From positions 1 to 64,000 of the forward strand of contig CAWFCG010000001.1 in NCBI GenBank assembly GCA_963814315.1: a stretch of 64,000 nt of DNA. The letters run 5' to 3'. The first letter of the stretch is position 1, and every line of letters begins with the position of its first letter. The translations under genes and the position numbers were made by a program. Below, piece after piece: positions 52,757 through 61,204 of the stretch. The notes beneath the pieces were generated by a model, which saw only the letters and a program-made list of their open reading frames with translations, did no database searches and was not told where the DNA came from. The DNA is from JAFMJV01 sp963814315 (GTDB lineage Bacteria > Chloroflexota > Limnocylindria > Limnocylindrales > CSP1-4).

Positions 52757-54022
52757 CTAGGGGTAGAGACCACGCAGGGCGGTGGCCTTGGCGACGCGAT
52801 CGACCGCCAGCAGGTAGGCGGCGGTGCGCATGTCGGTCTCTTCGCGCTCGGCCATGGCGAGCACCTCGGCGAAGGAGCGCACCATGATGGCGGTGAGCTT
52901 GCTGTTGACGATCTCTTCTGACCACTGGTCGCGATTGAGGTCCTGCACCCACTCGAAGTAGGACACCGTCACACCACCGGCATTGCACAGGATGTCAGGG
53001 ATGAGGAAGACGCCCTTCCGCACGAGGACCTCGTCGGCGTCAGGGGTGGTGGGGCCGTTGGCCGCCTCGGCCACGATGCGTGCCTTGATGCGCTCGGCGT
53101 TGTCGATGGTGATCTGGTTCTCGAGGGCGGCGGGGATGAGCACGTCCACCTCCAGCTCGAGCAGCTCGGCGTTGCTGATGGGCGCGGCACCGGGGAAGCC
53201 GACGACCGTGCCGTGCTCGGCGAGCCAGGCGCGGACGGCACCGATGTCAAGACCATCGTCGTGGTAGATGGCGCCGAAGACGTCCGAGACCGCCACCACC
53301 TTCGAGCCGATGGCATGGAGGAGCGATGCGGCCACCGAGCCCACGTTGCCGAAGCCCTGCACCGCGATGCGGGCACCGATGATGTCGAGCCCCGTGTGGC
53401 GGGCAGCCTCGCTGATGGCCACCACGACGCCGCGCCCGGTGGCTTCCACGCGGCCTTCGGAGCCACCCAGGCTGATGGGCTTGCCGGTGACGACACCGGG
53501 CACGGTGTAGCCCACGTGCATGGAGTAGGTGTCCATGATCCAGGCCATCGTCTGGGCGTTGGTGTTGACGTCCGGTGCGGGGATGTCCTTCTCGGGCCCG
53601 ATGAGGACGCTGATGTTGGTGGCGTAGCGGCGGGTCAGGCCCTCGAGCTCGCGCATCGAGAGCTTCGTGGGGTCGACGCACACGCCGCCCTTGCCACCGC
53701 CGTAGGGGATGCCCACCACGGCGCACTTCCAGGTCATCCACATGGCCAGGGCACGCACCTCGTTGAGCGTCACATCCTGGTGGTAGCGCAGGCCACCCTT
53801 CGACGGCCCGCGGCCCAGGTTGTGCTGGACCCGGTAGCCGGTGAATACCTTGACGCTGCCGTCGTCCATGCGCACCGGGATCGAGACGATGAGCTCGCGC
53901 TCAGCTTCGCGCAGCACCGCGCGTAAGCCCGGTTCCAGGTCGAGCCGGTCGGCGGCGATGTCGAACTGGCGCTGGGCGACGGCCCAGGCATCGAGCACGG
54001 GCGTGAGCTGCGGAGCGGTCAT
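52757..54022 (-). CDS. Glu/Leu/Phe/Val dehydrogenase (NAD(P)-glutamate dehydrogenase type)
   Basis: A 421-residue dehydrogenase that links amino acids and 2-oxoacids, most likely glutamate and 2-oxoglutarate. GGLRYHQDVTLNEVRALAMWMTWKCAVVGIPYGGGKGGV contains the substrate Lys and the catalytic Lys, IPAPDVNTNAQTMAWIMD the catalytic Asp region, and VQGFGNVGSVAASLL the cofactor Rossmann motif. It is followed by the 52109 gene in one transcript. Glu versus branched-chain preference cannot be settled by eye. Confidence 0.94.
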   Translation of the reverse strand: MTAPQLTPVLDAWAVAQRQFDIAADRLDLEPGLRAVLREAERELIVSIPVRMDDGSVKVFTGYRVQHNLGRGPSKGGLRYHQDVTLNEVRALAMWMTWKCAVVGIPYGGGKGGVCVDPTKLSMRELEGLTRRYATNISVLIGPEKDIPAPDVNTNAQTMAWIMDTYSMHVGYTVPGVVTGKPISLGGSEGRVEATGRGVVVAISEAARHTGLDIIGARIAVQGFGNVGSVAASLLHAIGSKVVAVSDVFGAIYHDDGLDIGAVRAWLAEHGTVVGFPGAAPISNAELLELEVDVLIPAALENQITIDNAERIKARIVAEAANGPTTPDADEVLVRKGVFLIPDILCNAGGVTVSYFEWVQDLNRDQWSEEIVNSKLTAIMVRSFAEVLAMAEREETDMRTAAYLLAVDRVAKATALRGLYP

Positions 54023-54205
54023 CAGAAGGACTCCACCTCCAGACGCGAGCGCCGGGCCCCTTTGGGTCAGGCGGGCGGGCTCGCATGCACATCGGATCGG
54101 CGCGAGTGTACTCTGCGGCCGGGCGCGCCCAAAGGGCCATTCGGCCGAGTCCAGACGGGCGAGATGCGACGTTCGGCAGGCAGGACGTGGCGTCAGGAGG
54201 CGAGG

Positions 54206-55051
54206 TCAGGAAGCTTTGACGCGGGTGATGCCCATCATGCCGGGGCCGACATGGGCACCCGCCACCGGACCGGTCAGGCTGACCTCGACCTGCTCGACCT
54301 CGACTCCGGCGGCAGCCGCCACCTGCGCTCGGAACCTCGCAACTTCGTCGGCGCCAGTGTGCAGTACTGCGACCTGCTCCAGCGATCGCTCGCCGGCCAT
54401 CTCCACCAGGCGTGCCAGAGCCTTGGCGGTGGTACGCAGCTTATCGGCTGAGGCCACCACACCGTCCTCCACGGTCAGGATGGGCTTGATCGAGAGCACG
54501 GTGCCCAGTAGCGCGGAGGCGCGACCGATGCGGCCGCCCTTCTGCAAGTACTCCAGGGTGTGCACCGTGAAGTGCAGGTCCATACGGCCCACGAGGTCGA
54601 GCACACGGTCGAGCACCTCCGCCTTCCCGGCGCCCGTCCGGGCAAGCTCTGCGGCGCGTTTGACGATGAGGCCCAGCGGTTGGGCCACCGTCAGCGAGTC
54701 CACCACGTCCACCAGACCGGGCTCGAAGGCTCCCGCCGCCTGGGCCGCCGACGAATACGTCGCCGACAGCTTGGAGCTGAGCGTCACACACACGACACCG
54801 TCCGCGCCGCTGTCGAACGCGTCCCGGTAGGCGGCCTCGAACTGGGCGGGGTTGGGGGCGGCGGTCCTGGGGAACGGCGCACCAGGCGCCGTGAGTCGTC
54901 GATAGAACTCCTCGTTGGAGATCTCGGTTACGGCCGCGAACGACTCGTCGCCGAAGCTCACCGTGAGCGGTACCAGTCGCACCGAGGTCGCCGCCGCTTC
55001 TTCGAGGGTCAGGTCAGATGACGTGTCGGTCACGATCGCGATGTTGGCCAT
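54206..55051 (-). CDS. DegV family fatty-acid-binding protein
   Basis: A 281-residue protein. IAIVTDTSSDLTLEEAAA opens the fold, SFGDESF and FPRTAAPNPAQFEAAYRDAF follow, VVDSLTVAQPLGLIVKRAAEL and HTLEYLQKGGRIGRASALLG are the DegV signature, and the C-terminus ends GPVAGAHVGPGMMGI. Known members bind free fatty acids, as FakB partners of a fatty-acid kinase in Gram-positives; no FakA is near. The ATG follows TACGAT by five bases (leaderless). It is divergent from the SDR gene. Confidence 0.93.
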   Translation of the reverse strand: MANIAIVTDTSSDLTLEEAAATSVRLVPLTVSFGDESFAAVTEISNEEFYRRLTAPGAPFPRTAAPNPAQFEAAYRDAFDSGADGVVCVTLSSKLSATYSSAAQAAGAFEPGLVDVVDSLTVAQPLGLIVKRAAELARTGAGKAEVLDRVLDLVGRMDLHFTVHTLEYLQKGGRIGRASALLGTVLSIKPILTVEDGVVASADKLRTTAKALARLVEMAGERSLEQVAVLHTGADEVARFRAQVAAAAGVEVEQVEVSLTGPVAGAHVGPGMMGITRVKAS

Positions 55052-55056
55052 GGCTC

Positions 55057-55062
55057 ATCGTA
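55057..55062 (-). promoter_or_regulatory. -10 box (TACGAT) of the degV gene
   Basis: Ends five bases before the ATG on the minus strand; no ribosome site between. Confidence 0.45.
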
Positions 55063-55154
55063 GGCCAATTCGTGGCGCTCGAGCAGCCTTCTCCCGCAGA
55101 CACCACCCGGACCTCGGCGTCGCACCCTCGCGACGGACCTCGGCGACGGGCGGG

Positions 55155-55160
55155 TACGAT
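55155..55160 (+). promoter_or_regulatory. -10 box (TACGAT) of the SDR gene
   Basis: Ends seven bases before the ATG at 55168; the same hexamer drives the divergent degV gene 93 bases away. Confidence 0.45.
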
Positions 55161-55167
55161 GCGGGGC

Positions 55168-55917
55168 ATGAGCGAACGCGACCCTCGACGCTGCCTGGTC
55201 ACGGGCGGCTCCTCTGGTATCGGCTATGCCACCGCTGCCCGACTGGCCGGTGACGGCTGGACGGTGACCTCGCTATCCCGGCGAAGGCAGGCGCCCGATG
55301 GCGTGAAGGCCATGGCCGGCGACGCCGCGGAGGTGGCTGACCTGGAGCGGGCGCTGGCGGTGGCAGCTGGCCCGGACGGCCGCCTTGATGGGCTGGTCTG
55401 CGCCGCAGGCGTGCCGCCGAGCGGACCTTGGGACGATGCTGCGCACTGGGAGCAGGTGCTCCGCGTCGATCTGACCGCTGCCTGGCAAGCCGTTCGCCTG
55501 GCGTGGCCGCTGCTGCGGGCGGCTAGAGGCTCGGTAGTGTTGCTCGGCAGTATCGTCGGCAGCGGCGAGGGTTCGTTCCGGTCGCCAGCCTATGCCGCAG
55601 CCAAGGCCGGCCTGGAAGGCCTGGGTCGTTCGATGGCGCTCATCGGGGCCAGGGAGGGGATCCGCGTCAACGTGCTGGCGCCCGGTGCCTTCGACACACC
55701 CTTCGACGAACTGCTCTTCCCGCCTTCCGCGCGCCCCGACGTGCCGCTCGGCCGCATGGGCACGCCAGGTGAGGCCGCCGGCATCGTCGCGTTCCTGCTG
55801 TCGGATGAGGCCGCGTACGTGAGCGGCTCGGTTTGGCGAGTGGACGGCGGGCGCAGCGTGCTCTCGCCAGCATCTTCGGCAGGTCGCGCCGCGCCCGAGG
55901 AGCACACCAAATCTTGA
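55168..55917 (+). CDS. Short-chain dehydrogenase/reductase
   Basis: A 249-residue NAD(P)-dependent oxidoreductase. CLVTGGSSGIGYATAARLA is the cofactor loop, LVCAAGV the NNAG-like segment, Ser in VVLLGSIVGSGEG plus YAAAKAG form the catalytic Ser-Tyr-Lys, and VDGGRSVL is the usual C-terminus of classical SDRs. It resembles FabG-like reductases; substrate unknown. A long in-frame extension to 55018 is rejected because it would overlap the degV start and its promoter. It is followed at once by a Nudix gene (TTGA overlap). Confidence 0.92.
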   Translation: MSERDPRRCLVTGGSSGIGYATAARLAGDGWTVTSLSRRRQAPDGVKAMAGDAAEVADLERALAVAAGPDGRLDGLVCAAGVPPSGPWDDAAHWEQVLRVDLTAAWQAVRLAWPLLRAARGSVVLLGSIVGSGEGSFRSPAYAAAKAGLEGLGRSMALIGAREGIRVNVLAPGAFDTPFDELLFPPSARPDVPLGRMGTPGEAAGIVAFLLSDEAAYVSGSVWRVDGGRSVLSPASSAGRAAPEEHTKS

Positions 55918-56525
55918 AGCTGCGTCGAGTGACCCCGGAGGCAGCGGGTTGGGGCCAGACCAAGGTCGGGCCGTGGACTCGCCACGAGCGGCGTCTCGGC
56001 TATCGAAACCCCTGGATCACCGTCTGGCATGACGATGTCACCCGGCCCGATGGCGAGCCGGGGATCTACGGCGTCGTCCACTTCGAGAACAGCGCTGTCG
56101 GCGTCGTTGCTATCGACGAGCAGGACCACGTCGTCCTGGTGGGCCAGCATCGCTACGCCTTCGATGAGCTGTCATGGGAGATCCCCGAGGGTGGCTCGCC
56201 GACGGGTGAGGATTCGCTCGCTGGTGCCAAACGGGAACTGCTCGAGGAGACCGGCATCACGGCGCGGTCGTGGCGTGAGATCGGCCGCTGGCAACTCTCC
56301 AACTCAGTCACTGACGAGGCCGCGGTGACGTATCTCGCCACCGACCTGCAGCAAGGCGAGGCGCAGCCGGAGGGTTCAGAGGAGCTGGCAGTCAGGTGGT
56401 TACCGTTCGACGAAGCCATGGAGATGGTGCGCCTGGGCGAGATGACCGACGCCCTGTCGGTGTTGACACTGCAGACATTGGCGCTGGAACGCGCGCGCGG
56501 CGGCGAACGCGCGGGCGGCAGCTGA
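55914..56525 (+). CDS. Nudix hydrolase (ADP-ribose pyrophosphatase-like)
   Basis: A 203-residue hydrolase of nucleoside diphosphates linked to other moieties. The Nudix box fits exactly: G-x5-E-x7-REL-x-EE-x-G-I in GGSPTGEDSLAGAKRELLEETGI. Upstream VVLVGQHRYAFDELSWEIPEG matches ADP-ribose or NADH-type members. No ATG is near; a TTG overlapping the SDR stop (TTGA) with GAGGAG upstream is the chosen start, and GTG at 55929 is the alternative. Confidence 0.85.
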   Translation: MKLRRVTPEAAGWGQTKVGPWTRHERRLGYRNPWITVWHDDVTRPDGEPGIYGVVHFENSAVGVVAIDEQDHVVLVGQHRYAFDELSWEIPEGGSPTGEDSLAGAKRELLEETGITARSWREIGRWQLSNSVTDEAAVTYLATDLQQGEAQPEGSEELAVRWLPFDEAMEMVRLGEMTDALSVLTLQTLALERARGGERAGGS

Positions 56526-56970
56526 GGACGCTGGCAGGCATCGCGCCTCGCAGGCACCACGAAAATCTGACCTGGCTGGCGCGCCGACTGAGGACGCTAG
56601 GCAGGCACTTGACCTCGCCGGGCCGGCAAGTGTCCGGAATCCCGGATAGAGCGAGCAGATCCGACGCGTGGGACCGGACCGGCGGCGCTCACGACCGAGC
56701 CTTGCCGCCCAGCGGGGTCGGAATCGACCATTTCGTGCCGACGCGGGCCGACTACTCACCAATACTCCTGGCTCGATCGCCCAATTCCTGGCCGGATCGA
56801 TCATCGTCTGGCTCGACCCTCGATGCACGGACGATCCTGTTCGCCCCATGTGGGAATCCGGCACGTTGGGCGCTGCCTCACGGGACGGCCTCATGGAGAA
56901 GCCGAGGGCCGGAAGCACACAAGGCCTGCGCCGGGACATCAGTCGACCCGACACAGGCCGGAACCTCGGT
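56526..56970. other. Intergenic region before the shikimate operon
   Basis: About 445 bases with no supported gene or RNA. A short direct repeat, CTGAGGACGCT(A)GGCAGGCA, occurs twice near 56524 and 56590. Open frames crossing it have no family features. Nothing else is recognised until the promoter at 56971. Confidence 0.5.
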
Positions 56971-56999
56971 TTGACAGTGCTGTCGGCGGCCGCTACTGT
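56971..56999 (+). promoter_or_regulatory. Consensus promoter of the aro operon
   Basis: TTGACA at 56971-56976 and TACTGT at 56994-56999 are separated by 17 bases, the best sigma-70-type promoter seen in the window. Transcription would start near 57006, a few bases before the leader peptide ATG. Confidence 0.75.
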
Positions 57000-57009
57000 C
57001 CGAAGCCAC

Positions 57010-57036
57010 ATGACACGTTACTGGTACTTTAGCTAG
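57010..57036 (+). CDS. Aromatic leader peptide MTRYWYFS (attenuation control)
   Basis: An eight-codon reading frame ATG-ACA-CGT-TAC-TGG-TAC-TTT-AGC-TAG begins about four bases after the expected transcription start. Four of its eight residues in a row are Tyr-Trp-Tyr-Phe, the end products of the pathway encoded downstream. After it come a GCCGGG/CCCGGC hairpin (57050-57067), a CACGAG/CTCGTG pair (57041-57046 with 57078-57083) that encloses it, and a rho-independent terminator. This is the layout of ribosome-mediated attenuation: stalling on aromatic codons under starvation would favour read-through into aroF. No classical ribosome site is present; a near-leaderless start would serve. Confidence 0.8.
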   Translation: MTRYWYFS

Positions 57037-57089
57037 CGGACACGAGGCGGCCGGGGGAGATCCCGGCGGCAGAGGCACTCGTGCCCGCG

Positions 57090-57119
57090 ACGCAGGACCC
57101 TCAGGGGCCTGCGTTTTTT
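57090..57119 (+). terminator. Rho-independent terminator in the aro leader
   Basis: ACGCAGG pairs with CCTGCGT around ACCC-TCA-GGGG, with CCC/GGG extending the stem, followed by six Ts and then CTTT. It lies 54 bases after the leader peptide stop and 61 bases before the aroF start, so it can only serve to attenuate aroF. Confidence 0.88.
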
Positions 57120-57180
57120 CTTTGCCTCATACGACACGAACGACCGAAGCAAGACACGACTGGATAAGGGTGGTAGCGAG

Positions 57181-58554
57181 ATGATCATCGTGATGCGCAC
57201 CGGAGCGGCGCAGGAAGAGATCGACGAAGTCAAGCAGGCCGTCGCGGCGGAGGGCCTGGAGACCTACGTGATGGTGGGCGAGGAGCGCATCGTCATGGGC
57301 GTCGTCGGTGTCGGCGTGGAGCGTGTGCAGCACGTCGAGCTGCTGCCCGGCGTGGAGCAGGTCATCCGCGTCAGCAAGCCCTACAAGCTCGCCTCGGTCG
57401 AGCACCACCCCGGCCGATCGAGGGTCCGGGTCGGCCCCGTCGAGATCGGGGCGGGCGCACCGGTGGTAGTCATCGCGGGGCCTTGTGCGGTCGAATCACG
57501 CGAACAGGTGTTGGCCACCGCGCGCTGGGTCAAGCGCGAGGGTGCCACCATCATGCGCGGCGGCGCCTTCAAGCCACGCTCCTCACCGTACGCCTTCCAG
57601 GGACTCGGAGTCGAGGGTCTCAAGCTGTTGGCCGAAGCGCGCGAGGCCACGGGGCTACCCGTGGTCAGCGAGATCACCGACCCGGCCGATGTGCCGGTCT
57701 TCGATGAGTACGTCGACATGCTGCAGGTCGGCGCCCGCAACATGGCCAACTTCGTGCTCCTGAAGGCCGTGGGCCGGTCGAAGAAGCCGGTGTTGCTGAA
57801 GCGGGGCCTCTCGGCCACCATCGATGAGCTGCTGATGGCGGCTGAGTACATCTTAAGCTCCGGCAACCCCAACGTCATCCTTTGCGAGCGGGGCATCCGC
57901 ACCTTCGAGACCGCCACCCGCAACACGCTTGACCTCTCCGCCGTGCCGGTCGTCCAGCAGCGCACGCATCTGCCCATCATCGTCGATCCGTCACACGGCA
58001 CCGGACAACGCGCCCTGGTGCGTCCGCTGGCCGTGGCCGGGGCCGCCGTGGGTGCCGATGGCATCATCATCGAGGTCCATCCCGATCCGCCGAGCGCGCG
58101 TTCCGACTCCGAGCAGTCGCTCTCCTTCCCCGAGTTCGGTGACCTCATGGACGACCTGCGTCGCCACGAGTACCTGCGTCAGCCGACCGCGCCGCATGTG
58201 CAGATCCACATCGAGCCACCGGCCGAGCGCAGACGGTTGCGGTCTCGTATCGATGATGTCGATTCACGCATCGCATCCTTGCTCGAAGAGCGGGCCGAGC
58301 TGTCGGTGGCCGTGCAGCAGACGCGAGATCCTGGCGACCACGGGCACGACGTGGGCCGTGAACGCGAGCTTATCGAGCGCGCCTCGCACGGCGGCGAGGG
58401 CGTGCTCACACCGGACGAGGTCGAGATGGTGTTCGGCGCCATCCTGCGCGTCTCACGCTCCGCCCAGCGTCGCAACGCCGCGGTCGATGCTGCGGTCGCG
58501 GGTGGCGCCAGTCCGGACGCCGCGGCCGTCACGGGCAATGGTCTCGGCCAGTGA
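57181..58554 (+). CDS. aroF: DAHP synthase fused to chorismate mutase
   Basis: Condenses phosphoenolpyruvate and erythrose 4-phosphate, the entry to aromatic synthesis. Of 457 residues, 1-70 are a ferredoxin-like regulatory domain as in Thermotoga DAHP synthase, about 80-345 the type I-beta barrel (VVVIAGPCAVESREQ, MRGGAFKPRSSPYAFQG, LQVGARNMANFVLL, PIIVDPSHGTGQR), and 350-440 an AroQ-type chorismate mutase (RRLRSRIDDVDSRIASLLEERAELSVAVQQTR). Either end domain can confer feedback by aromatic products. AAGGGTGG lies seven bases before the ATG. It heads the aro operon, below the leader-peptide attenuator, and its erythrose 4-phosphate normally needs transketolase, whose gene here is broken. Confidence 0.95.
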   Translation: MIIVMRTGAAQEEIDEVKQAVAAEGLETYVMVGEERIVMGVVGVGVERVQHVELLPGVEQVIRVSKPYKLASVEHHPGRSRVRVGPVEIGAGAPVVVIAGPCAVESREQVLATARWVKREGATIMRGGAFKPRSSPYAFQGLGVEGLKLLAEAREATGLPVVSEITDPADVPVFDEYVDMLQVGARNMANFVLLKAVGRSKKPVLLKRGLSATIDELLMAAEYILSSGNPNVILCERGIRTFETATRNTLDLSAVPVVQQRTHLPIIVDPSHGTGQRALVRPLAVAGAAVGADGIIIEVHPDPPSARSDSEQSLSFPEFGDLMDDLRRHEYLRQPTAPHVQIHIEPPAERRRLRSRIDDVDSRIASLLEERAELSVAVQQTRDPGDHGHDVGRERELIERASHGGEGVLTPDEVEMVFGAILRVSRSAQRRNAAVDAAVAGGASPDAAAVTGNGLGQ

Positions 58555-59912
58555 GCGACGAGCCTTCGACGCACGAGCGAAACGAACGGGAAGAGGGGGA
58601 CGGATTGGTCCGCGCGGCGCCGGCGCTGCTGGGTTCGTTGCGCCTGCCGGCCGACAAGTCGGTCGGGCACCGCGCTCTGCTCTTCAGTGCCATGGGCAGC
58701 GGCGCGGCTGAGATCCGCCTCGACCGGCCCGGTGAGGACATCCTCTCGATGGCCGGTGTGCTGCAGAGGCTGGGCGCGGTGCGCTCCGTCGAGACCGACG
58801 CTGCCGGCGTGGTGCGCGTCATCATCGATGGTGGCGGCTCGCCCAAGGCCGCCCGCCTGCCCGGGCGCGGTGGTGAGACGCTCGACTGTGGCAATGCCGG
58901 CACCGCTATGCGGCTGCTCACGGGGGCGCTCGCGGGACGCCCCGCCGTGGCTACGCTGACGGGCGACTCGTCACTCTCGAGCCGACCCATGGAGCGGGTG
59001 GCCGAACCACTGCGGATGGTTGGTGCAGAAGTGACCACGACGGGAGGCCATGCGCCCGTGGTCGTGGTCGGCCGGCGCCCGCTGCAGGCAGTCGATCACA
59101 CGTTGTCGGTCGCCAGCGCCCAGGTCATCGGCTGCCTGACGCTGGCCGCCCTGGCGGCCGAGGGCACCACTACCATCACCGTTCCCGGTCCCACCCGCGA
59201 CCACACCGAGCGCATGCTGGCCTGGTTGGGGGCACCGGTTCGACGCGAAGGGCAGCTCACCACCATCGAAGGCCCGGTCGGCTTCGACAACCGTGACATC
59301 GCAGTCCCCGGTGACATCTCGTCGGCGGCCGCCTGGCTCGTGGCGGGCGCCCTCCATCCCGATGCCCACATCATCATCGAAGACGTGGGCCTGAACCCAT
59401 CGCGCACCGGCATCATCGACGTGCTGCGCGACATGGGGGCGGAGATCAAGGTCGCTTCGGAAGGGCCGACCCACGACTGCCCCGAGCCGGTCGGCACCAT
59501 CACCGTCGACGGCGGCCACCCGCTGCATGCCATCGATCTCGCCGGTGACCGCGTCGCCGACATCATCGATGAGCTACCGCTCATCGCGGTGGCCATGGCG
59601 GCGGCGGACGGGGTGAGCACCCTGCGCCATGCCGCCGAGCTGCACTTCAAGGAATCGGACCGCATCAAGCTGGTGGTCGAGAACCTGCGGGCCGTCGGCG
59701 CACACGCCGAGGAGCGTGAGGATGGTTGGGTAGTGTCCCGTGGCGTGCCCCGCGATGCGGCCATCCGTACCCTGGCCGACCATCGCATCGCCATATCGTT
59801 CGCCATCGCCGCTCTGGCCGGCGTGGCCGGTACCGTTGACATCGACGATCCCGCCTGCGCGGCCGTCTCCTATCCCACCTTCTGGACGGACATGGAGCAG
59901 CTCATCCCATGA
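58551..59912 (+). CDS. aroA: 5-enolpyruvylshikimate-3-phosphate synthase
   Basis: Transfers enolpyruvyl to shikimate 3-phosphate. The 453-residue protein has LPADKSVGHRALLFSAMG with the conserved Lys, LDCGNAGTAMRLLTGAL (the motif next to the glyphosate-sensitive site), SSRPMERVAEPL, and HFKESDRIKLVVENLRAVGA. The start is a GTG overlapping the aroF stop (GTGA). A ~25-residue leader precedes the usual N-terminus. Confidence 0.96.
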   Translation: MSDEPSTHERNEREEGDGLVRAAPALLGSLRLPADKSVGHRALLFSAMGSGAAEIRLDRPGEDILSMAGVLQRLGAVRSVETDAAGVVRVIIDGGGSPKAARLPGRGGETLDCGNAGTAMRLLTGALAGRPAVATLTGDSSLSSRPMERVAEPLRMVGAEVTTTGGHAPVVVVGRRPLQAVDHTLSVASAQVIGCLTLAALAAEGTTTITVPGPTRDHTERMLAWLGAPVRREGQLTTIEGPVGFDNRDIAVPGDISSAAAWLVAGALHPDAHIIIEDVGLNPSRTGIIDVLRDMGAEIKVASEGPTHDCPEPVGTITVDGGHPLHAIDLAGDRVADIIDELPLIAVAMAAADGVSTLRHAAELHFKESDRIKLVVENLRAVGAHAEEREDGWVVSRGVPRDAAIRTLADHRIAISFAIAALAGVAGTVDIDDPACAAVSYPTFWTDMEQLIP

Positions 59913-61204
59913 CCCTGCGACGCCTTCGACTCCTCACTGCCGGCGAGTCCCACGGACCAGGCTTGTCCGGAATCCTCGAGGGCCTCCCGGCCGACCTTCG
60001 CGTCTCCACAGCCAAGGTTGACAAGGAGCTGGCTCGACGGCAGCACGGCTACGGCAGCGGGCGACGTATGACCATCGAACGTGACCGCGTGGCGTGGACG
60101 GCGGGCCTTCGCTTCGGTCGCACGCTGGGTTCTCCCCTCGCCTTCAGTATTGCCAACCTCGACTGGACCAACTGGGAAGAGCGCATGTCAGTCGAGCCGA
60201 CCGCCGCATCGCGCCGGCCCAAGCCCATCACCCTGGCGCGCCCGGGACACGCCGACCTCGCAGGCGCGATCAAATACGACACCGGCGACATCCGCAACGT
60301 GCTCGAGCGCGCCTCCGCTCGCTCCACGGCTCCTCGTGTCACCGCCGGCGCGGTCTGCCGCCAACTGCTGGAGGTGTGCGGCGTGCGCATCTGGTCCTTC
60401 GTCGACCAGCTGGGGCCAGTGCAGGCGTACGGAGGCGTCGATGAGCCGGCAACCCTGGTGCCGGCAGATTGGGTCGGACAGGACCGGCGCCATCCCACGC
60501 CACTGCGATGCCCTGATCCCGAGGCTGAGGCGGCCATGATGACCGAGGTAGACGCAGCCATCGCGGCCGGGGATTCGGTCGGCGGCTCATTCGTCGTAGT
60601 CGCGCAGGGCATGCCCGTGGGCATCGGCTCGAGCGCCGAGTGGGACACGCGTATCGACACCGCCATCGCCGCGGCACTGATGGGCATCCAGGCCGTGAAG
60701 GGCGTGGAGATCGGCCTGGGATTCGGGACGGTGGCACGACGTGGCTCGCAGATCCACGACGAGGTGAAGCCAGGAGCGCCCGACTGGGAGCGCAAGACCA
60801 ATCGTGCCGGCGGCACGGAGGGCGGCATGAGCAACGGCGCTGACATCGTGGCTCGGGTGGCCGTCAAACCGGTCTCTACGCTTCGCAAGCCGCTCGACTC
60901 GGTCGATCTGGAGACGGGCGAGGTGCGGCGCGCGCACATCGAGCGCAGCGACGTGGCCATCACCCCGCGCGCGGCGGTGGTGGGCGAAGCCATGCTGGCG
61001 CTGGCCCTGGCCGACGCCCTGCTGGCCGACCTCGGTGGCGACACCATCGCTGACGTGCGGGCGGCCGTACGGCGTCGCCGCTCGCGCTCCAGAGGTCCAC
61101 GCGGCGGGACCGCGGCATCGGGCCTGATCGATGCGCTGCCGGACAACGCCGCCGAAGAGGCCACGGCTGTCGAGGGCAGCGTGGTCGAAGGCGCCGACGC
61201 CTGA
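59909..61204 (+). CDS. aroC: Chorismate synthase
   Basis: Makes chorismate with reduced FMN. The 431-residue protein has LRLLTAGESHGPGLSGILEGLPA, RRQHGYGSGRRMTIERDRV, ARPGHADLAGAIKYDTGDIRNVLERASARSTAPRV and GGTEGGMSNGADIVARVAVKP, the three family signatures. The C-terminus runs about 35 residues past the usual end, Arg-rich and then acidic (RRRRSRSRGPRGG, AEEATAVEGSVVEGADA). It is coupled by ATGA to aroA and by TGATG to aroE. Confidence 0.97.
   Translation: MTLRRLRLLTAGESHGPGLSGILEGLPADLRVSTAKVDKELARRQHGYGSGRRMTIERDRVAWTAGLRFGRTLGSPLAFSIANLDWTNWEERMSVEPTAASRRPKPITLARPGHADLAGAIKYDTGDIRNVLERASARSTAPRVTAGAVCRQLLEVCGVRIWSFVDQLGPVQAYGGVDEPATLVPADWVGQDRRHPTPLRCPDPEAEAAMMTEVDAAIAAGDSVGGSFVVVAQGMPVGIGSSAEWDTRIDTAIAAALMGIQAVKGVEIGLGFGTVARRGSQIHDEVKPGAPDWERKTNRAGGTEGGMSNGADIVARVAVKPVSTLRKPLDSVDLETGEVRRAHIERSDVAITPRAAVVGEAMLALALADALLADLGGDTIADVRAAVRRRRSRSRGPRGGTAASGLIDALPDNAAEEATAVEGSVVEGADA

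Noticed and set aside
55833..55913. Upstream ATG extension of the Nudix gene inside the SDR gene
   Set aside because: The added residues are an off-frame reading of conserved SDR sequence; the TTG overlapping the SDR stop has a ribosome site.
57161..57180. AAGGGTGGTAGCGAG before aroF resembles the T-box sequence AGGGTGGNACCGCG
   Set aside because: It lies after the terminator and directly before the ATG, whereas a T-box motif must precede the terminator. The upstream stem I features are also absent. It is best read as the ribosome-binding site.
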